From assembly GCA_016584495.1 (NCBI GenBank), contig WAID01000007.1:1536001-1600000 (forward strand): DNA of 64,000 bases, written 5' to 3'. The notes under the pieces are model-generated. The model saw only the letters and a list, made by a program, of their open reading frames with translations. It did no database searches and was not told the DNA's origin. The DNA comes from Celoporthe dispersa. Lineage: Eukaryota > Ascomycota > Sordariomycetes > Diaporthales > Cryphonectriaceae. Every line of letters begins with the position of its first letter. Positions within the stretch are counted from its first letter, which is position 1. The position numbers were made by a program, and so were the translations under genes. Positions 58,060-64,000 of the stretch are shown piece by piece.

Positions 58060-59011
58060 TGAGATGTTGGGGGGGGGGGGGGCATTCTCTTGGTAGTTAT
58101 CGGGCAAGGAAGGCAAATGGGGTGTTCAATCCCTCTCAACAGATCAGCAACAACAACAGCACATGGCGATGAAGAATTCGGGCGTTGAATGCCAAAAGAA
58201 GAAGAAAAAAAGTTGAGCCTCTCGTTATGTGAAGTAGCTGAGTGTAGACATCCTTGTCGTGTGGAAAGAAATAAGACCAGAATTGGAACTGGACGGCCGT
58301 CAAATAGAGTTGTCTGCTTTAAGGTTTGGAATCAATGTCCACAGGGCTGACACCTGGGCTTGTGACTAGGGCTGCAGCAGCACGGCCGCTGTGGTGCCTC
58401 TGGCTTCCAGTAAGTGGGGGTGGGCTCTCCCTACAGGGAGGGGGCACAGGTACACAGGACAGGTTACAGGGCATAACAGACGCTGCTAGTACTGGGGGCA
58501 CAGGGGGAGAGGGGCGGGAGGGGCAATAGGTATAGGGCCACTAGGGCCACTTCTTGCCAGCGTGAAACCGGGACCCACCCTCAACGTTCTGGCTCGGACG
58601 CGGCTGAATTCTGACCCCAATCCAACCCACACCAAACCTGGTGCGTTCCCTCTCTGCTTGCCTCTCTCGCCGAAGTCTCACGACACCACCCATTTTATCC
58701 GTGCACTTTTGTGCTTGTGCGCATGACCCAATATTCTCATTTGGGGCGACGACTTTTGAGGCTCTTCAGGGCGACACATGTACCATCTCGGGCACCTGTT
58801 GCTACTTCCTCATTTCCCACCCCTTTCTGAGGAATCGTTCTCCGTCTCCCATCAGCCTTTCCTCACACTTTCTCTCTTTCTCTTGCCTGCCTGCCATCCT
58901 TTGCCACTCGCATACACGCGTAGTAAGCGCTGCCTAGAATTTTTCAAAGCCCCTCCCCCCCCCCCCAAAAAAATAAGCATCGACAGCTAGGGAAGGGCCT
59001 CTGGACGCCAG
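58060..59011. other. Intergenic region upstream of the ABC transporter gene
   Basis: 0.95 kb containing G and C homopolymers (58066-58082, 58954-58966) and a G-rich block (58430-58530). No gene is visible. Confidence 0.6.
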
Positions 59012-62000
59012 ATGACGGATCCTGGTGATCTGAAGGCGGCAGTCGTCGGACTGGAAGTCGTCCTCGTCGCTATCCTGACTGTCCCGGCTGTCGCGCACCT
59101 CGTTGGCAGGACAAGACTCCTGAACTGCAGGGGCTATGGGACAGTAACGGGTTTCTACGAGGACAGAGATGGGGAGGCCACGGAAGAATCGACACTGCAG
59201 TATTCGGACCTGCCCTCCCGCGCCGCCGCATGGCTGAGCTCCACCCTCGGCTTGGCTGCCGCGATTGTGGCCGCCGTGTTGGCGCAGAAGGCAGGCTCGT
59301 CGGAGGTCGCATCAGCTCTGTCTGCTTTCTTGAGCACATGGGCAGATGTCATTGCCTGGGTGGGTCGTGATGGCATGAACCTCATTATGTCTTTTTTTTT
59401 TTTTTTTTTGGATGTGTGGATAGCTGACTGGGGTTCAGGGACTCATCTTCTTCCAATGCGTCTTCTTGCCTCCGAGAGGTGATTACCAGGCCAAGTACCG
59501 GCTCGCAAACTGCGCAGTTGTGTGCTCGGTGCTGGCACTGGCATCGCTCATCTACCGGAGCAGGCTCGATGACGTCCTGGATGCCTCGCGGGATTCTCAT
59601 CGGCTGGCTGCGGGTTTGTGCTGGCTCCTCCAGGCCATCGCCGCCCTCGTGGCGTTCTTCGCACTGGGCTCTGTCCCACGGAGACCAGATGTCTACTTCA
59701 AAGGCACAGTGGTGGATCAGCAGTATACTGTCTCGCTGCTCTCCAAGATCTCCTTCTCATGGAACAGTCTCGTCTTCGACATCTCGAGGCAGCGACAGCT
59801 GGAGATGGAAGACCTGCCCCAGCTCGACTACAGGAACCGATCCTCAAACCTCCACCGCATGTTCAATGAGAAGAAGACAGAGGGCGCCTGTGGTGGAAAC
59901 TCTTCAAGTTCCACTGGTTCGAGCTGGCACAGCAGTGGGGCCTGGTGCTCATCGAGGCGGTCCTGGCCTTGTTTCCGCAGTACGTGATGTACAACCTCCT
60001 CCAGCGCCTCGAACAGCCGAGGACGCCGGAGGCTGGGATCTCGACCAACCTGGCATGGGTTCTCGCGCTCTGTCTGAGCCTGGCCCTGGACAGCATTGTC
60101 GGCAGCGTGATGAGCTGGTGGACAAACAGCCACCTCGTCATACCCATGAGCTCGGTGCTGCAGACGCTCGTGTTCAGCAAGGCGCTGAAGGAGCACGAGA
60201 CGGCCATGCCTCCTCCCCAGGCGCAGGACGAGAAGAGCGACGACAGCGACGGTCCTCAGAAGGACGGGGATGCCAAGAGCAAGAACAAGAAAGAGCCAGA
60301 TGGGAAGCCCAAGGGCCAGGACAAGAAGGATGAGGTCCGGCAGTCTGTCATCAACCATATGAAGCTGGATTCAGGACGGGTGACAATGTTTTGCTCCTTC
60401 AATGTTGGTAGTCCTCTACTCCTCGTGCCGTGCCCCATGTCACCAGTTCTAAGGATTCCTGACCTGGAGCAATCGGTGCTCCACAATACTGTTCTAACAC
60501 TAAGCAGTATTACCTCCCCTTGGCTTTGGTCAAGCTTGTGCTGGCAGGTGGGTTCTTGATGACCCTCCTGGGTTGGAAAGCCGTCGTCGCGGGTCTTGCG
60601 TCGGCGGCCTTGGTCATTCCTCTGAACACCTGGATTTCCAAGAAATACGCAACAATCCAATTGTAAGCGTCTCGAGGCCTGGTCCTGAGGGCATTCTTCC
60701 CTCCTGGGCACCCTCTGCACTTCCACATGATCAGCTTACTAATGACTTACGGGACAGTGGCCTCATGAAGTATCGCGATGGCAAGGTTCATCTCCTCACC
60801 GAAGCTCTTCAGGGCATGCGACAGATCAAGTACTCGGCCCTCGAACAGCACTGGGAGAACAAGATTATGCAGAGCCGAAGCGACGAGCTGGGACAGTACT
60901 GGAAAGCATCCCTGTTCATGTGTGCTGTTATCCTCGTCATGAATATGGGCCCTCTGCTCCTTGCTTGTGTCGCACAGTCTGTATATGCTTGGGAACAGGG
61001 TGGGAACATCAAAGCCTCGGTCATCTTCGCTTCCCTCGGTCTCTTCGATCAGCTTGACGAAGCGACCGCCCTCCTCCCCCTGCTTCAGGTCTACATGATG
61101 GAAGCCTGGACAAGCTGTGTACGACTGGAGAAATACCTGAGACAACCTGACAAGGAGACCGCCACGATCTCTGGGGACGCGATTGTACTAGAGAAGGCGA
61201 CTGTCGCCTGGCCCAAGAAAGAAGACGTCGATGAGGAAGGCCCTGCCGAGCCGACCGAGGCACGGTCCATGTTGCACAACATTTCGCTTCCAGTTCCCGG
61301 AGGGCAAACTGTCTGTGGTATCAGGCAAGACCGGCTCTGGCAAGTCATTGCTTCTAGCGGCCATTCTCGGAGAGGTGAAACTCATCTCTGGGACCGTCAA
61401 GGTCCCCACACCACCGCTGGAAGAAGAGCTCGACCATGTGAAACCCATACCCGAACCTGAGTGGCTCATACCTTCGCTCACGGCCTTCGTGTCTCAGACG
61501 CCCTGGATTGAAACAGGCACGGTACAAGACAACATCACATTTGGCCTGCCCTTTGTCGAATCACGCTATCAGAAAGTCCTGACGGCCTGTTCTCTGGAGA
61601 AGGATATCGAGCTTCTCGTCGACGGAGACAAGACTGAGGTCGGACCAAAGGGCGTGACTCTGAGTGGCGGTCAACGTTGGCGGGTAGCGCTGGCAAGAGC
61701 GCTGTACTCTCGTGCAGGCATTCTCATCCTAGACGACGTTCTTTCCGCTGTCGATGCGCATGTCGGTCGTATCATGGTTGATCATGCCTTGACGGGAGAG
61801 CTATCAGATGGCCGGACCAGAATCCTGGCCACACACCACGCGGAGCTGTGTCTGCCAAAAGCGAGCTACCTCGTCCGTCTTCATGAAGGCAGGGTGGAAA
61901 GTGCCGAGACCATCAACCATCCGCACTCGGCTGTCTCCTCACCCAGCGGATCAAAGAGCTCCTCGATCCATGACGAAAGCGAGGCGCAGACGGTGGCAGA

Positions 62001-64000
62001 CTCACAGGAAGACCAGATCCCCTCCGACCACACCACCCTCGTCCCCACCGAGACTACTGCGGATCAGAAGAAGTCCAAATCTAAAGAGGACGAGGAGAAG
62101 CGCGAGACAGGCCGCGTCAAATGGAAGGTGTATAAGATATATCTAAAGGCTAGCAAAGCCCCAGTGCTGTGGACGTTCGTGTTCCTCCTCATCATCGCTG
62201 GTGGGCTTGCAAGCATCGGTCGAGTCTGGAGTTTCAAGGCGCTTACTGAAAATATGTCGACCGAGGAGGAGAACACCGTGTCCACATTCTCGCACTATGG
62301 GCACCAGTCAATCCTCATTCAGGCTCCCCACCGGGAGATACATTACTCGGAGCTGATGCCTCACAAGACATCATTTCATGCAGTCATCGTTCAAGGCCAT
62401 TCGGTTGCATTCTGGATCGGAATGTCCGTCCTGTTCTATGTCCTGATGGTCCTCGCTATGGCAAGTAGCAATGCACTCCCTCTGTTGATCGTTCTCCTCG
62501 TTTCTGCCCTCACACAGCCCCTATAGACACGTTGGAAGGAGTGTTTTCTACTATGACTAGTGGCAAAGGGCTGACGTTTTCTATTAGGTTGTACGATCTC
62601 TTACCATGACAGCAATCGGTCTGCGGACGTCGCAAATTCTCTTCGAGAGGATGACCCACGCCATTCTGAGGGCACCGCTTAGCTGGATCGACACCAACCC
62701 CTCGGGCCGAATCCTAAATCGCTTCACTACCGACATGTTCATGGTTGACAGACGCCTTCCCGGTGAACTCGGCAACTTCATACAAAGTATCTTTTCGCTC
62801 ATCTTCACCATCGCAGCAACCCTGTCGGTCTCTGTCTACGTGATCCTGGCCGGAGTCGTCCTCATGGCTATGTATGCGCGGGTAGCCAGCATCTACATCC
62901 ATGTCGCACGAGAGGTGAAGAGGATCAACTCGATCTCGAATTCCCCGATATATGATCAGTTTAGCTCCGTACTGTCGGGTCTCTCGACGGTCCGGGCCTT
63001 TCAGCGCACCAACTTCTATATGGATCGGATGTGAGCGTGTCTCCCTCTAGAAGCCCCCGATCAGAATGCTAACTAGCTCGATACAGGTTCAACCTCATCG
63101 ATAACTCCAACAAGGCCAGTTGGGCCCAGAACTTGTCTGGCAGGTGGATGAGCTTCAGGCTCTCGATGATAGGCACCGTCTTCGTGACCATCGTCGCGCT
63201 CGTAGCTGTGAGCGGGCACGTCGATGCCGCCATTGCAGGATTCAGTCTTACTTTTGCGCTGAGGTATTCTTGGCGGCTGTCGGGCCTCCTGCAAAGCATG
63301 ACGTCCATCGAGCTCAGCTTCAACGCGACGGAGCGTGTCGTCGAGTACTCCGAAATCGAGACAGAGCCCGAGGATGGGAAGGAAGCGCCAGCAGCGTGGC
63401 CGGCGGAGGGTAAGATCGAGGTTGAGGACCTATCTGTCTCCTACAAGGCCACCCTACCACCCGTATTGAAGAATCTGAACTTCACTGTGAAACCTGGTGA
63501 GCGCATCGGTATCATCGGCCGCACAGGCGCCGGCAAGAGCACACTGGCTTCGGTGTTCTTCCGCCTGCTCAAGCCGCGGCAAGGCTCTGTCCGGATCGAC
63601 AATATCGACATAGCCGAGCTGAAGCTGGCGCACCTCCGAAGCCGACTCGCCATCATCCCGCAAGACCCTTTTCTCTTCTCGGGATCACTGCGGTCGAACC
63701 TGGATATGGAGGGCAACAGAGATGACTACGAGATACAGACGACGCTCCAGCGCGTGCACCTCGCCAAGCCGCAACCAGTAAATGGTGAGAGGCCCAGTAC
63801 CCATGCCGCTGTAGCCTCACACGAAGAAATACTCGTCTCCACCACAGAGACCATCGCCGTTCCCACAAATACCGGGGTCGGAGCCCCGGCTCCGGACGTC
63901 GAGAGCCTCGACATGGCTCCGTCCGCAGCCATCACGACCGCCACCGTTGCCGATGGCCAGCCCGCGGCCTCCTCCTCATCCTCCAACGACAGCACCGACA
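59012..64000 (+). CDS. MRP-type ABC-C transporter, 3' end beyond window, two apparent frameshifts
   Basis: This is a full-length multidrug-resistance-associated (ABCC) exporter, incomplete at the window edge. Exons are 59012..59359, 59424..60403, 60508..60662, 60758..62460, 62588..63030 and 63087 onward. An N-terminal TMD0 precedes TMD1. NBD1 has Walker A SGKTGSGKSLLLA, Q-loop SQTPWIETGTVQDN, signature LSGGQRWRVALARAL and Walker B ILILDDVLSAVDA. TMD2 includes NPSGRILNRFTTDMFMVD. NBD2 has Walker A GRTGAGKSTLASVF and Q-loop IIPQDPFLFSGSLRSN, then a Ser/Ala/Thr-rich insertion running to the end of the window. Frame breaks: one base missing at 59882-59887 (NEKKTEG to RLWWKLFKFHWFELAQ), and about one extra base at 61284-61290 (MLHNIS to FQFPEGKLSVVSG). 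Intron 4 (62461..62587) has a GC donor, GCAAGT. The donor at 60404 (GTTGGT) is weak. The substrate is unknown. Confidence 0.88.

Overview
The window is nuclear DNA of a filamentous ascomycete, probably a Sordariomycete. Genes are split by short introns (about 50-190 nt, mostly GTANGT/GTGAGT...YAG). Coding sequence is GC-rich at third positions. Intergenic DNA carries long pyrimidine tracts and many dinucleotide microsatellites. The gene set (Zn2Cys6 regulator, Mep-type ammonium permease, GH12 endoglucanase, split cytochrome c1, Bub2) is typical of Pezizomycotina. Placement below class is a guess. I see no transposons, AT-rich RIP-like blocks, rRNA, tRNA or CRISPR arrays.

Layout: I support 17 protein genes. 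Left part (1-25.9 kb): Mep1/3-type ammonium permease (+), THO subunit THOC5-like (-), Izh3-like PAQR membrane protein (+), a small candidate GPI-anchored protein (-), Bub2 (-), SulP sulfate permease (+) and a secreted GH12 glucanase (+). Intergenic gaps here reach 4.3 kb. Then comes a 7-kb stretch (25.9-33.0 kb) with no credible gene. Middle (33-49.5 kb): membrane GT2 glycosyltransferase (+), DJ-1/PfpI protein (+), Zn2Cys6/Fungal_trans_2 regulator (-), PPWD1-type WD40-cyclophilin (-), FAR-17a/AIG1 membrane protein (+) and DAHP synthase (+). Right part (50-64 kb, denser): cytochrome c1 (+), a large MBD4-like HhH-GPD DNA glycosylase with three Cys/His repeats (+), an SDR oxidoreductase (+) and an MRP-type ABC-C transporter cut by the window end (+).

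The genes do not form a pathway cluster. They are mostly housekeeping, transport and secreted-enzyme loci. Visible regulatory logic includes two TGACTCA (Gcn4/CPC1-type) sites at the DAHP synthase gene and two CCAAT motifs upstream of cytochrome c1.

Two things stand out. First, the DNA glycosylase: a C-terminal MBD4-type catalytic domain joined to three ~57-residue C-x9-C-x3-C-x11-H-x4-H repeats, on a 1152-residue protein, in an organism group where cytosine methylation and RIP create T:G mismatches. Second, four otherwise well-conserved genes carry five apparent single-base frameshifts in GC-rich context. These are more likely base-level assembly errors than five independent pseudogenization events. 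Two GC-AG introns and a probable 6-nt first exon are also present. All splice sites were chosen by eye from consensus and protein continuity, without transcript evidence.
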